From the NCBI GenBank assembly GCA_947494305.1, contig CANLUL010000001.1, forward strand, positions 434,001-498,000: a stretch of 64,000 nucleotides of DNA, written 5' to 3'. Position numbers and translations under genes: made by a program. A model generated the notes under the pieces. That model ran no database searches. It was not told the origin of the DNA and saw only the letters and a program-made list of their open reading frames with translations. Numbering within the stretch: the stretch's first letter is position 1; each line of letters starts with the position of its first letter. Origin of the DNA: an uncultured Sphingomonadaceae bacterium. GTDB lineage: Bacteria > Pseudomonadota > Alphaproteobacteria > Sphingomonadales > Sphingomonadaceae. Positions 45,052 to 54,170 of this stretch are shown piece after piece.

Positions 45052-45432
45052 GTGGTCGAACTGCGCAAAGATATTGATTTCAAAGGCCCCGTCGTGACCG
45101 GCTTCACAACACAAGGCTTCAAAGTTGGCGACCAGCGCTTTCATAGCGGTTTGCTGATATCTCCGGAACAGGTTTTACCCTGGGACGGTGTTGCCATGGA
45201 CACGCTTGATTACACAATGATTGAAAATGCGCTCAATCTTGCCCCCAAGCCTGAGTTTCTTCTGTTTGGTAGCGGCTCCGATATGATGCAACCCCCCGCC
45301 GTGTTTCGTCGTTCGGTTGAGGCGGCAGGTATAGGTGTTGAGGTCATGGATAGCAGGGCCGCCGCTAGAACTTGGGGTGTATTGCGATCGGAAGAGCGTT
45401 GGATTATTGGCGCTTTCCTGCCACTGACTTAA
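45052..45432 (+). CDS. Mth938-like domain protein
   Basis: 126 residues of the MTH938/NDUFAF3-like family, beginning at GTG. Marks are DYTMIENALNLAPKPEFLLFGSG near the middle and EAAGIGVEVMDSRAAARTWGVL near the end. The mitochondrial homologue NDUFAF3 assists complex I assembly; in bacteria the role is unproved. It ends the yajC-secD-secF operon, and its stop codon overlaps that of the convergent glycosyltransferase gene by 4 bp. Confidence 0.85.
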   Translation: MVELRKDIDFKGPVVTGFTTQGFKVGDQRFHSGLLISPEQVLPWDGVAMDTLDYTMIENALNLAPKPEFLLFGSGSDMMQPPAVFRRSVEAAGIGVEVMDSRAAARTWGVLRSEERWIIGAFLPLT

Positions 45433-46607
45433 GCCGTTTTGGCCACCTTCTGAAAGATCGTCAGCAACTGATCGCCGTTATTTTTCCAACTAAAGTGACT
45501 TACCGTTGCGCGGACTTCTTCTTGCGATGGAGGTTCTTCTATAATGGCCTCAATAGCTTCAACAATGGCCTTGCTATCTTGTTCGACGATCCGTCCGGCG
45601 ATATCGGCACTAACCAGCTCATAAGCGCCTCCGGCTTCACTTATGATGATCGGAGTGCCGCAGGAAAGTGCTTCGACCCAGGCATTGGCAAGACCTTCTG
45701 ATTTGGACACGAGAATGGATATATCCGCCGCTGCTACCAGTTGGGGCAACTCGTCATGCGGTACGCTACCCAAAAAACGGATACGGTCTACAATACCTAG
45801 TGAATGTGCAAGCGCTCGATAGTTTTCCTCTTCTTCTCCCTGGCCAGCGAGCAACAAAGTCGCATTAGGAAAAGCAGCCATGGCCTCGATTGTCAAAGCC
45901 TGGTTCTTGCGGGGTATAAGGGCGCCAGCGGAGATGAATAATGGCCCAGCTACATTCAGCTTCTGTTTGATGATTGCGCGGTCAACCGGTTTGAATTTCT
46001 CCTGATCAAGTCCAGTATAATGGACCGATATTTTGGCGTCATCCATTCCCAAATAAGTCATGTCGTTTTTCAAAGCTTCTGAGACTGCGAGCAGGGCCTG
46101 GGCATTTTCTGCCGCTGCCAATATCTGATTGCGACATTTTGGATCGCTGCTCCAATGATGAATGTCCGCACCGCGCGCCTTGACCGTAAAAGGGATATTC
46201 AGCGCATTTGCTAAACGCATAGCGGCTGGACCGTCGGGGTAGAAAAACTCAGCATCAATTAGATCAAAGGGTGTTTCGTCATGCAGCTTTTGCGCCAGCG
46301 GCAAAACAGCTCTTGCGATGCGCTCTGGATTTTTTGGTCCGCCTATTTTGGGAACCAGTTTGAAGCGGGGACGATAGACGTTCAAACTGCGCCACTGCTC
46401 ATGTTGAGGAAGATCACCAAGCGCGCGATACTGCTTATGCTTGTTTAGCGGCCAAGGCGGAATGCCAATAGGATTTACTACCGTAACATTTGCCTCAGAT
46501 CGGCTATCCAATTCCGCGGTTTGCCGCTCCACAAAGATACCAAAATTGGGAGCTTCCGCATTTGGAAACAGTGTTGATAGCGTGAGGATATTCAGCGGGC
46601 GGGTCAT
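45429..46607 (-). CDS. Glycosyltransferase family 4 protein
   Basis: 392 residues, GT-B fold, retaining GT4. The N-terminal Rossmann domain carries ILTLSTLFPNAEAPNFG, and the C-terminal donor domain has FISAGALIPRKNQ, LLAGQGEE, VRFLG-type IRFLGSVPHDELPQL and the EX7E-type motif in SKSEGLANAWVEALSCGTPIIIS. The acceptor is not known. It stands alone between a Sec operon and a XRE regulator, without other polysaccharide genes, so it is not an obvious part of a capsule locus. Confidence 0.92.
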   Translation of the reverse strand: MTRPLNILTLSTLFPNAEAPNFGIFVERQTAELDSRSEANVTVVNPIGIPPWPLNKHKQYRALGDLPQHEQWRSLNVYRPRFKLVPKIGGPKNPERIARAVLPLAQKLHDETPFDLIDAEFFYPDGPAAMRLANALNIPFTVKARGADIHHWSSDPKCRNQILAAAENAQALLAVSEALKNDMTYLGMDDAKISVHYTGLDQEKFKPVDRAIIKQKLNVAGPLFISAGALIPRKNQALTIEAMAAFPNATLLLAGQGEEEENYRALAHSLGIVDRIRFLGSVPHDELPQLVAAADISILVSKSEGLANAWVEALSCGTPIIISEAGGAYELVSADIAGRIVEQDSKAIVEAIEAIIEEPPSQEEVRATVSHFSWKNNGDQLLTIFQKVAKTA

Positions 46608-46630
46608 GGATCTGCTCTAACGGCTTTGCC

Positions 46631-47194
46631 CTAAAGTTCCCTTACCAACCGGACGGCTACACCTATCCACTCTGGATCCTTGACTATCTGTTGCCGTGTT
46701 CTGCTGCCGAGTGGCAGGATTTGTAGCTGATCTCCTTCACGGCCGATTAGGCGTCCAAACAAGAATCGCCCCGCAGGACGCGGGATCAACACATCGCGGT
46801 TAAGTGCTGCGGCATATTGTTCGGGAGACCGGCGTGATAGCCATACATCGTCACCAGTCCGATAGTCACCAATGCTACTTTTAACGCGCATGGCGACCAT
46901 ATCAGCCTCAATAACCGGTTGCAGGATTTGATCAGGTTTCTCCAACGCATGCGCGCCTTTGTGATCGAGTACGGCCGCCACAGGCAGAGCGTCCTGATCG
47001 GGTAGGGCAAGCAAAGTGCCGCTGTCTACGTCCAGAGCCTCGGCGATCCGATTGAGCCAGCCAAGAGACAGTGTACGTGTGCCGGTTTCAAGTCTGCCAA
47101 TGGTTTGTGCTGTTGTCGGAGGATCGCAGCGCTTTGCAACATCATCCAAAGTCAATCCTTTGACTTTTCGAACTTCCCGTATGCGGTGAATCAT
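46631..47194 (-). CDS. XRE family transcriptional regulator
   Basis: 187 residues. An N-terminal Cro/C1-type HTH (about 3-60; LTLDDVAKRCDPPTTAQTIGRLETG) is followed by a C-terminal beta-rich part (about 75-187) that resembles the S24/LexA-like sensing domain. No Ser-Lys protease dyad is clear. It is divergent from the DUF6456 gene; its 5' end is 87 bp from that start. That gap is the probable shared promoter region. Confidence 0.85.
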   Translation of the reverse strand: MIHRIREVRKVKGLTLDDVAKRCDPPTTAQTIGRLETGTRTLSLGWLNRIAEALDVDSGTLLALPDQDALPVAAVLDHKGAHALEKPDQILQPVIEADMVAMRVKSSIGDYRTGDDVWLSRRSPEQYAAALNRDVLIPRPAGRFLFGRLIGREGDQLQILPLGSRTRQQIVKDPEWIGVAVRLVREL

Positions 47195-47281
47195 TTTTCA
47201 TTCTCCAACCTATTTGGTTTTATCCTTTCCTACAGTTTCTCGAAAATGGCAAGCAAGATTTCTGAACTCAAAGGAGGAAAA

Positions 47282-47803
47282 ATGACCAAAACCCGTGGAA
47301 ATGACCATGTCGACCCCAGAATGTTAACCGAAAAACCTTTGCCGCAGGACGGGCAAGTGCGGGGCAGGGCGAAAGGCAAAGGGCGCCCGTCGCGCAGTGT
47401 GACCGTCAATCTGGCAGAATCTCCACTAGGCTGGCTTCATGCGCGGGGGCATTTGAACGACAGGCAATTTGATGCCGGAGAGAAGCTCCGTATGGATTGG
47501 GAGCGCGCCAATCTCTCTCCCAGCGTCACCATGCGCTGGAATGCTACGCCGTTTGCTTCCAGTCGCCCATCTTCATCTGATATGCTCAATCAGACCGAGG
47601 CACAAATTGCGGCAAAGCAGCGATTTGATCAAGCCATCGTATTTGTCGGCAAGGACTTGGCCGACATTAGCTGGCGGGTAATCTGTGCTGGTGAGAGCGT
47701 TCCAGCTGCAGAGAAAACTCTGGGTTGGCCGGTTCGGTCAGGCAAACTTGTGTTGAAAATCGCGCTCGACCGACTGGGAGATTTCTATCGTTTACCCGGT
47801 TAG
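47282..47803 (+). CDS. DUF6456 domain protein
   Basis: 173 residues matching DUF6456, found in Alphaproteobacteria. The typical block is SPLGWLHARGHLNDRQFDAGEKLRMDWERANLSP (region about 55-88), followed by a C-terminal helical part ending VLKIALDRLGDFY. The function is not established; the C-terminal part looks like a DNA-binding helical bundle. A perfect AAAGGAGG 6 nt upstream fixes the start at 47282. The stop overlaps the convergent ABC-F gene by 4 bp. Confidence 0.88.
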   Translation: MTKTRGNDHVDPRMLTEKPLPQDGQVRGRAKGKGRPSRSVTVNLAESPLGWLHARGHLNDRQFDAGEKLRMDWERANLSPSVTMRWNATPFASSRPSSSDMLNQTEAQIAAKQRFDQAIVFVGKDLADISWRVICAGESVPAAEKTLGWPVRSGKLVLKIALDRLGDFYRLPG

Positions 47804-49611
47804 CTTTCAAATGCCTCCACTTGTTCTGCCAATTCTAACCAACGCATTTCAGCATGATCCTTTTCTTCGAGAAGTTTGGTGTTTTCGTCCGTCAGTTTTT
47901 GGAAGCGGTCATTGTCTTTCATAAACAAATCAGCATCAGACAACATGTCTTCGATTTCGTTCAGGCGGGCTTCAATCTGTTCAATCCGTTCCGGCAATAG
48001 ATCGTAATCGCGCTGATCTTTATAGCTCAGCTTCGTTTGCGTCCGAGCAATTTTTGGTTTTTCAGAACGCTCTTGCTTTGCTTCTTCTTTCGGCTTTTTC
48101 TTGGCGGATTGCCGATCGTCGCGTTTGGCTTCCCACTCGGCATAACCACCAGCAATAATATCAACCTTACCACTGCCATCCAGACCCAAAGTCACTGTGA
48201 CTGTACGATCCAGGAAGTCACGATCGTGGCTCACCAGCAGTACAGTGCCGTCATAGTCGGCAATCACTTCCTGCAGTAGATCCAACGTTTCCAGATCGAG
48301 ATCATTGGTTGGTTCATCCAGTACTAGAAGATTCGACATGCGCGCAAATTCACGAGCCAGAAGAAGTCTGGACTGTTCACCGCCGGACAAAGTTCCCACT
48401 CTAGCGTCGATCAAATTCGGCGCGAACAGGAATTCCTTTAAATAGCCCTGAACATGTTTCTTGATCCCGCGAACATCGATCCAATCACTGCCGTCAGCCA
48501 GCACATCTCTGACTTGCTTATCAGGAGAGAGCAGACTGCGTTGTTGATCAATAAAAACACCATTAAGCGTTTTGGCCAGATTGACTTCGCCGCTATCTGG
48601 TTCCAGTTCGCCGGTGATCATCTTGAGCAAGGTGGTTTTGCCAGCACCATTGGCACCAACGATTCCGATCCGATCGCCGCGTTGAATTCGAAGTGAAAAG
48701 TCCCGAATAATCGTCCGTTTTTTATCGCCTTCGCCAAAGGATTTGGAAATATTTTCGGCGATAATTACCGACTTCGTCCGGACATCGTCGCTTTGAGCTT
48801 GCAAGTTTGCTGTGCCGGTTGGGCCAATCATGGCTGCGCGCCGTGCCCGCATTTCCCAGAGTTTCTCAAGCCGTCCCTGATTGCGTTTACGCCTTGCCGT
48901 AACTCCCCGTTCTAACCACCGTGCCTCAAGCTTTAGTTTAGCATCTAGCTTTTCGGTTGCGCGCGCTTCCTCGGCAAAGATTTTTTCCATCCACGCATCA
49001 TATCCGCCAAAACCAACTTCCAATTTTCGCACCTGACCGCGATCCAACCACAATGTTTGTTTTGTCAGGCGGGTTAGAAACGTCCGGTCATGCGAGATAG
49101 TGATGAACGCGCCCTTATAGCGTCCCAGCCAATCCTCCAGCCAGTCAATGGCGCTCAGATCGAGATGATTGGTCGGTTCATCAAGTAGAAGTAGGTCGGG
49201 TTTTGAGGCTAAGGCCCGGCAAATTGCCGCGCGACGTTTCTCTCCACCGCTTGCCTTGTTCGCAAGCGTTGAGAGGTCAATGCCGAGTTGGTCGGCAATT
49301 GCTTCTACTTCATGTTCGGCAGGTCGATCATCTCCGGAAACTGCAAAATCAAACAATGTTTCACAAGAAGTAAAGTTCGGTTCCTGCTCTAACATCACTA
49401 CATTGATGCCGGGTTGGATTGTCCGCTTTCCTTTGTCCGCTTCTATCTGATCTGCAATCAACCGAAGCAATGTGGTTTTTCCCGCACCGTTTCGACCGAT
49501 CAGGGCCAGTTTTTCGCGTGGTCCGATATGTAGATCGAGATCGCGAAACAACCATCCTTCACCCTGATGGAGGGAAAGATCTTCATAGGAGAGAATTGGT
49601 GGCTGTGACAT
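47800..49611 (-). CDS. uup: ABC-F family ATPase (Uup type)
   Basis: 603-residue soluble protein with two ABC cassettes. First: GRNGAGKTTLLRL, signature SGGEKRRAAICRAL and LLLDEPTNHLDL. Second: GANGAGKTTLLKM, signature LSGGEQSRLLLAREF and LVLDEPTNDLDLETL. An arm region lies between them, and a basic linker and C-terminal coiled coil (about 540-600) match Uup. ABC-F proteins act at the ribosome or on branched DNA and are not transporters. The symbol is by similarity to Uup. Confidence 0.92.
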   Translation of the reverse strand: MSQPPILSYEDLSLHQGEGWLFRDLDLHIGPREKLALIGRNGAGKTTLLRLIADQIEADKGKRTIQPGINVVMLEQEPNFTSCETLFDFAVSGDDRPAEHEVEAIADQLGIDLSTLANKASGGEKRRAAICRALASKPDLLLLDEPTNHLDLSAIDWLEDWLGRYKGAFITISHDRTFLTRLTKQTLWLDRGQVRKLEVGFGGYDAWMEKIFAEEARATEKLDAKLKLEARWLERGVTARRKRNQGRLEKLWEMRARRAAMIGPTGTANLQAQSDDVRTKSVIIAENISKSFGEGDKKRTIIRDFSLRIQRGDRIGIVGANGAGKTTLLKMITGELEPDSGEVNLAKTLNGVFIDQQRSLLSPDKQVRDVLADGSDWIDVRGIKKHVQGYLKEFLFAPNLIDARVGTLSGGEQSRLLLAREFARMSNLLVLDEPTNDLDLETLDLLQEVIADYDGTVLLVSHDRDFLDRTVTVTLGLDGSGKVDIIAGGYAEWEAKRDDRQSAKKKPKEEAKQERSEKPKIARTQTKLSYKDQRDYDLLPERIEQIEARLNEIEDMLSDADLFMKDNDRFQKLTDENTKLLEEKDHAEMRWLELAEQVEAFES

Positions 49612-49717
49612 AGTCTGTGCGCGTTAGAGGCTACCGGCGTCAGTCTCAAGCAGGAGTTTATATATACTGTGTTCAGATGAGCAGGGTTATGGAACAACAA
49701 ACGGAGGAATAATCGAG

Positions 49718-50443
49718 ATGAAATTTTCATATATGGCTCTGGCTGCCCCGCTATTGGCAGCGACCATTGTCTCACCTGCAAGGGCCGCAAATGTGCAGAT
49801 TGTTGCGGAAAACCCCGTGATTGAATTGAGTGTTTCTGAGCAAGTGAGGTCGACCCCGGACAAGGCTTCCTTTAGTACCGGTGTGCAGACCAAAGCCCTA
49901 ACTGCTACCCAGGCGCTGCGGGACAATTCTCGTAAGGCGAAAAATCTGATTGATAAGTTAAAATCTCTGGGCATTGCCGAAAAGGATATTCAAACAACCG
50001 GTATCAATTTGAACGCTGACTATCGCTATGATCGTCCGAGCCAGGAAAATCGCTTTGTCGGTTACCAGGTTTCCAATCAGGTTCAGGCAACCGTTCGCGA
50101 TATTAGCAAATTGGGTATGATCCTCGACGCTATGGTGAGCGGCGGTGGTGCGACCAATTTGAACGGACCGCATTTTTCGATTGATGATGATAGCGAGGTT
50201 AAGAAACTTGCCAGAAAAAGGGCGCTTGCCAATGCCAAGTCACAGGCCATGAGCTATGCACGTGCAGAGGGCTATTCCGGGGTGCGCGTGCTCTCGATTT
50301 CTGAGGGATTGCGCAACGTGTCGCAGGGACTGATGCCGATGGCGCGTGCTATGGTGGCAAGCGAATCATCAGATGTACCAATTGCTCCTGGTCAGGTAGG
50401 CACTACGATTTCGCTCAACATTACTTATGAAATGACTCGTTAA
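49718..50443 (+). CDS. SIMPL (DUF541) domain periplasmic protein
   Basis: 241 residues. A signal peptide ends near SPARAA (residue 24). The mature protein is one SIMPL/DUF541 domain with ISLNITYEMTR at the end, GINLNADYRYD in the middle and the KARKRALANAKSQAMSYA helix. Members are periplasmic or outer-membrane proteins of unclear role that form ring-like oligomers. GGAGG lies upstream of the ATG. It stands ahead of a PepSY-HK-RR group but is a separate unit by spacing. Confidence 0.9.
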   Translation: MKFSYMALAAPLLAATIVSPARAANVQIVAENPVIELSVSEQVRSTPDKASFSTGVQTKALTATQALRDNSRKAKNLIDKLKSLGIAEKDIQTTGINLNADYRYDRPSQENRFVGYQVSNQVQATVRDISKLGMILDAMVSGGGATNLNGPHFSIDDDSEVKKLARKRALANAKSQAMSYARAEGYSGVRVLSISEGLRNVSQGLMPMARAMVASESSDVPIAPGQVGTTISLNITYEMTR

Positions 50444-50511
50444 GCTATTGAGCCAATCGCTGAACTCGTTATTCACGTGATGTTAAAGCCGTTCCGTATA
50501 GGAGATTGTGC

Positions 50512-50817
50512 ATGTTGACCAAATCCATCCTCACTGCCCTGGCTGGCACCGTGATGTTCACTTTGATGGCTTTGCCTGCAGATGCAGCACAGCGGCGGGA
50601 TGAACAGAATGACGCGCGTGCCCAAATGATGGCGGGCAAGGTGAAGTCGCTACGGTCTATTGAAAACCGCGTGCTGCCGAAAATGTCGGGAAGCCAGTAT
50701 CTTGGCCCTGAATTTGACCCTGTTGCGCAGGTCTATCGTCTTAAATTTATCCGTAAGGGTCGTGTCGTTTTTGTTGATGTGGACGGCCGTACAGGTTCGA
50801 TTCTTCGCCAGCGTTGA
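50512..50817 (+). CDS. PepSY-like periplasmic protein
   Basis: 101 residues. A signal peptide ends near ADAAQ (residue 24). The mature part ends in a PepSY-like fold: YRLKFIRKGRVVFVDVDGRTGSILRQR. Such small proteins often precede PhoPQ-type two-component genes and may act as inhibitors or sensors in the periplasm (inference from context). The ATG at 50512 has AGGAG 8 nt upstream. The response regulator begins 103 bp after the stop. Confidence 0.85.
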   Translation: MLTKSILTALAGTVMFTLMALPADAAQRRDEQNDARAQMMAGKVKSLRSIENRVLPKMSGSQYLGPEFDPVAQVYRLKFIRKGRVVFVDVDGRTGSILRQR

Positions 50818-50919
50818 TCGCCGCTAAATTAGCCGCCCCGATTTTCTTTACCATTGTGGGATTTGTCCATGATGATATACCCCTCACAACTTATAAACTC
50901 GGAATTCTGGAGAGTGTGA

Positions 50920-51588
50920 ATGCGCGTTCTGATTGTTGAAGATGAGCCCACATTGGGGCAGCAGCTGAAATCGACGCTGGAAGCCAATGGCTATGCGATT
51001 GACCTGTCTACCGATGGCGAAGATGGCCATTTTTTAGGTTCTACCGAAGATTATGACGCTGTGATTTTGGATCTCGGCCTACCGGAAATTGATGGTCTCA
51101 CCGTTTTGGATCGTTGGCGGAAGGAAGAACGCAATTTCCCGGTGCTGGTTCTGACCGCGCGTGATAGTTGGTCCGATAAGGTGGCCGGACTGGATGCGGG
51201 CGCAGATGATTATCTTGCCAAACCGTTTCAAACCGAGGAATTGATAGCTCGTCTGCGTGCGCTCATTCGGCGCGCTTCGGGCAACGCTTCATCCGAACTG
51301 ACGGCTGGTGAAGTGCGACTGGATACCCGTTCGGGCAAAGTAACACTCAACGGTAGCCCGGTGAAGCTGACCGCGCAGGAATACAAGCTTCTTTCCTATC
51401 TCATGCATCACAAAGGCAAAGTGGTATCGCGCACCGAGCTAATCGAGCATATTTATGATCAGGACTTTGATCGTGATTCCAATACAATTGAAGTTTTTGT
51501 TACACGGATCAGGAAAAAGCTGGGCGCGGAAGTCATTTCAACCATTCGGGGGCTTGGTTATAGTTTAGAGGACCCTGAAGCTGAATGA
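50920..51588 (+). CDS. OmpR/PhoP-family response regulator
   Basis: 222 residues. The receiver domain carries the acidic pair in VEDEPTL, the phosphoacceptor Asp51 in VILDLGLPEIDG, and Lys101 in YLAKPF. A winged-helix output domain (about 125-218) has LTAQEYKLLSYL and FVTRIRKKLGAEVISTIRGLGY. It controls genes by binding direct repeats as a dimer. The kinase gene starts close to its stop codon, so the two form one operon with the PepSY gene ahead. Confidence 0.95.
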   Translation: MRVLIVEDEPTLGQQLKSTLEANGYAIDLSTDGEDGHFLGSTEDYDAVILDLGLPEIDGLTVLDRWRKEERNFPVLVLTARDSWSDKVAGLDAGADDYLAKPFQTEELIARLRALIRRASGNASSELTAGEVRLDTRSGKVTLNGSPVKLTAQEYKLLSYLMHHKGKVVSRTELIEHIYDQDFDRDSNTIEVFVTRIRKKLGAEVISTIRGLGYSLEDPEAE

Positions 51589-51679
51589 GACGCGCCAAAT
51601 AGACATTCCGGTCGAGGCGGATAATAACACAGCGGCAGATCGACTAGGCACACAGGCAACCGGATCGCTCAGCCGCCGG

Positions 51680-52999
51680 ATGATCGGCATTGCCACGGCC
51701 TGGATCATGGTTTTGCTGCTTGGCGGCGGTTTTGCTTTGGACAGAGTCTTGGCCGATGCGGTCACGCGCAATTTCGATAATCAACTGGAATATGTTCTCA
51801 CCGCGATGATCGCTTCGGCGGAAATCGGTCCGGATGGTGAGATTTTTTTAAACCGCCCGCTTGGTGATCAACGTTTTTTGGAGCCCAATAGCGGTCTCTA
51901 TTGGCAAATTAGTGGTAAAGGTCATGATGATTTTCCATCCCGGTCTTTGTGGGATCGCACGCTGGAGGTCGATCAATCGCACGAAGATGAAGAAATTCAT
52001 ATTCGTGACAGTAACCAGTTTCGCGACGAGCCATTGCGACTGTTAGAGCGCACTATCATCTTACCAGACTCAAACACGAAATGGTTGTTTCAGGTCGCTC
52101 AGAGTCGTAACGGCCTCAACTCTCAAATAGCCGAAATACGCTCCATTCTGGTAAACAGCTTTCTGCTCCTCGCATTGGGGTTGATTGGTATGGCAGCACT
52201 GCAAACACTATATGGTCTTTGGCCACTCCGAAAAATCCGGAGCGCTATTGCGGATATGCGAACAGGGCAACAAAAGCGAGTCAGCGATCCGATGCCCAAT
52301 GAAGTCACGCCTATGGTTGATGAGCTGAACGCGCTGCTCGAACATAATGAGAAGCAGGCAGAAGAAGCGCGACGTCATGCAGGTAATCTCGCCCATGCAT
52401 TGAAGACTCCACTTACTGTAATCATGAATAGCGCAACAGCCAAGGCGCCTGATCTGGCCGATACTGTAATCCGCGAGTCCGGAGTGATGCGCAGGCAAGT
52501 CGATCATCATTTGGCTCGAGCCAGAGCAGTGGGCCGCCGTGGCCACGCTCATAGCCGGGCACGAGTGTGGCCTAGCTTGCAAGCCGTGGAGCGGGCAGTT
52601 GGGCGGCTCTATAAACATGTTCGAATTGACATAGATGGCGATCAAGAGGCTGTAGTTTCGATCGAACGGCAGGATCTCGATGAGATGATAGGAAACTTAG
52701 TTGAGAACGCAGCCAAATATGGTGGTGGCAGTGTCTTTATAACTGTGGAAAGCAATGATGAATTTGTCGAGTTGCTTATCGAAGACGATGGCATGGGTAT
52801 TCCCGAAGAAGAGCGCATCAGGATTTTTGATCGTGGTGTCAGATTAGATAGTGGCAAACCTGGAACAGGATTGGGGCTCGCAATTGTTCGTGATGTAGCA
52901 GAAATTTATGATGGTGGTGTTGAGCTCGAAGAGAGCGAAGACTTAGGCGGGCTAATGGTGCGGTTGAAATTACCTAAAAGTGAGGTTGTAGAGGGGTAG
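51680..52999 (+). CDS. Sensor histidine kinase (PhoQ/EnvZ type)
   Basis: At least 439 residues. TM1 (about 2-22), an acidic periplasmic sensor (about 30-155), TM2 (about 158-178), a short HAMP-like linker, the phosphoacceptor His239 in AGNLAHALKTPL, then N box (NLVENAAKYGG), G1 (DDGMGIP) and G2 (GTGLGLAIV). The start is uncertain. The ATG at 51680 has no Shine-Dalgarno and begins directly in TM1, while the frame is open back to 51569 with a basic SLSRR just before. A CTG at 51581 with GAGG upstream is possible. Confidence 0.9.
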   Translation: MIGIATAWIMVLLLGGGFALDRVLADAVTRNFDNQLEYVLTAMIASAEIGPDGEIFLNRPLGDQRFLEPNSGLYWQISGKGHDDFPSRSLWDRTLEVDQSHEDEEIHIRDSNQFRDEPLRLLERTIILPDSNTKWLFQVAQSRNGLNSQIAEIRSILVNSFLLLALGLIGMAALQTLYGLWPLRKIRSAIADMRTGQQKRVSDPMPNEVTPMVDELNALLEHNEKQAEEARRHAGNLAHALKTPLTVIMNSATAKAPDLADTVIRESGVMRRQVDHHLARARAVGRRGHAHSRARVWPSLQAVERAVGRLYKHVRIDIDGDQEAVVSIERQDLDEMIGNLVENAAKYGGGSVFITVESNDEFVELLIEDDGMGIPEEERIRIFDRGVRLDSGKPGTGLGLAIVRDVAEIYDGGVELEESEDLGGLMVRLKLPKSEVVEG

Positions 53000-53453
53000 G
53001 TCGTGCGCTTAACGTGAGAGCTAGCGGCAGCCATCATTTTATTATACGCACAACCTTACCATCTAGTTGGCAACAACTTTCCACTTATCACCGAACCGAG
53101 CCCAAAAGGCGCCGCCCGTCCATGAGAAACTACCATTGTCCGTCTTTCCCGACACGGCAATGGGGGCTTGATAGCTTGTCTATGACATCTATCACCATGG
53201 ATAGGTTAGGTCCGTTGTGGCTTACAAAAGCAATTTCTAGCGCCGCTATAGGCGCAAAAGCGGATATAAGTTTTATCGTTTTGATCGTTCTAGCGCGATC
53301 CAGTTTCGCATTTCGCACGTATTGATATTGAGCGAAACAATCGAGTTAAGTGTGATATGGACCATTTTTCAACAACAGCGATGCTGTTCGCGGGTGCCGC
53401 CTTGTTCGTCTTGACGCTTGATTTGATAACATTTTCAAAAACGGATTTTGAGA
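53000..53453. other. Non-coding stretch between kinase and acyltransferase genes
   Basis: The 454 bp between the kinase stop and the acyltransferase start hold no complete gene that I can support. A short protein-like piece on the minus strand (53063-53179) is listed apart. No tRNA, strong terminator or mobile element is visible. Confidence 0.5.
53063..53179 (-). pseudogene. Possible gene remnant (C-terminal 39 codons)
   Basis: Between two in-frame TAG codons, the minus strand reads a protein-like piece that includes SYQAPIAVSGKTDNGS and then GGAFWARFGDKWKVVAN before the stop. The Trp-rich, glycine-rich pattern looks more like a real protein end than a chance frame. There is no start codon or longer frame ahead of it. 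A second minus frame (53130-53318) runs beside it, so a frameshifted, decayed gene is possible. No family is recognised. Confidence 0.3.
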
Positions 53454-54056
53454 ATGAGTGAAGATTATGAAAACATACTTTCGGCAGACAGTCCACGTAT
53501 GGGAAATAGAGTTACGCGATGGCTTGGACGCTTCGTCTTACAATGTATGGGTTGGAAAATGGTGGGAAAGCTACCGTCAGAAAAAAAGCTAATTATCGTC
53601 GGCATGCCTCACACGTCTAACTGGGATTTCGTACTTGCCATGGCATGTATGCAATCTGTGGGGCTCAAAGTCTCTTTCATGATGAAAAGAGAGGCCTTTT
53701 TCTGGCCGCTCAGTACCTTTTTCAAATATCTGGGAGGAGTGCCGATTGACCGTTCGGCGCAAAGAAATCTCACATCTCAAATGGTGAATTGGTTTGGTTG
53801 CAACGAAAATGTCTGGTTGGGACTGACGCCGGAAGGAACTCGAAGCAAAGTGAGTGAATATAAAAAGGGGTACCTGCGTATCTCAAAAGCTGCGGGCGTA
53901 CCGATCGCACTGATTGGAATTGATGCGCGGTCAAAAGAGGTCGTCCTGCATGAACAAATATGGAAATATACGGGCGCAAGTAATGATGAGGACAATGCGG
54001 CTATAAAGAATTTCGTAGACGCAAATTTCTTTGGAATTAATCAGAAAAACCAATAG
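53454..54056 (+). CDS. PlsC-like 1-acylglycerol-phosphate acyltransferase family protein
   Basis: 200 residues. The HX4D catalytic motif is His53-Asp58 in PHTSNWD. The GGVPIDRS block (motif 2) and the LTPEGTRS block (motif 3) follow in order, and motif 4 may be VPIALIGIDA. This is the short branch of LPLAT proteins, for which phospholipid synthesis or remodelling is likely; the exact acceptor is unknown. The ATG at 53454 is chosen; a TTG two codons upstream is possible. It lies alone in a region of small unknown genes. Confidence 0.88.
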   Translation: MSEDYENILSADSPRMGNRVTRWLGRFVLQCMGWKMVGKLPSEKKLIIVGMPHTSNWDFVLAMACMQSVGLKVSFMMKREAFFWPLSTFFKYLGGVPIDRSAQRNLTSQMVNWFGCNENVWLGLTPEGTRSKVSEYKKGYLRISKAAGVPIALIGIDARSKEVVLHEQIWKYTGASNDEDNAAIKNFVDANFFGINQKNQ

Positions 54057-54170
54057 CACGGGTTCAGTGATAGCCCGGAAGCCTCAGTGTTAGCGTTTGC
54101 GATGGGCGCAAAAGCAGACACTTTGGTCTGCCATTCGACGGGTTGCTGTCAAAAAAAGGAATGAACTTTA

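Noticed and set aside
53014-53325. 103-codon + strand frame after the histidine kinase
   Set aside because: The product is irregular in composition, has no ribosome site and no known motif. The opposite strand shows a more protein-like piece.
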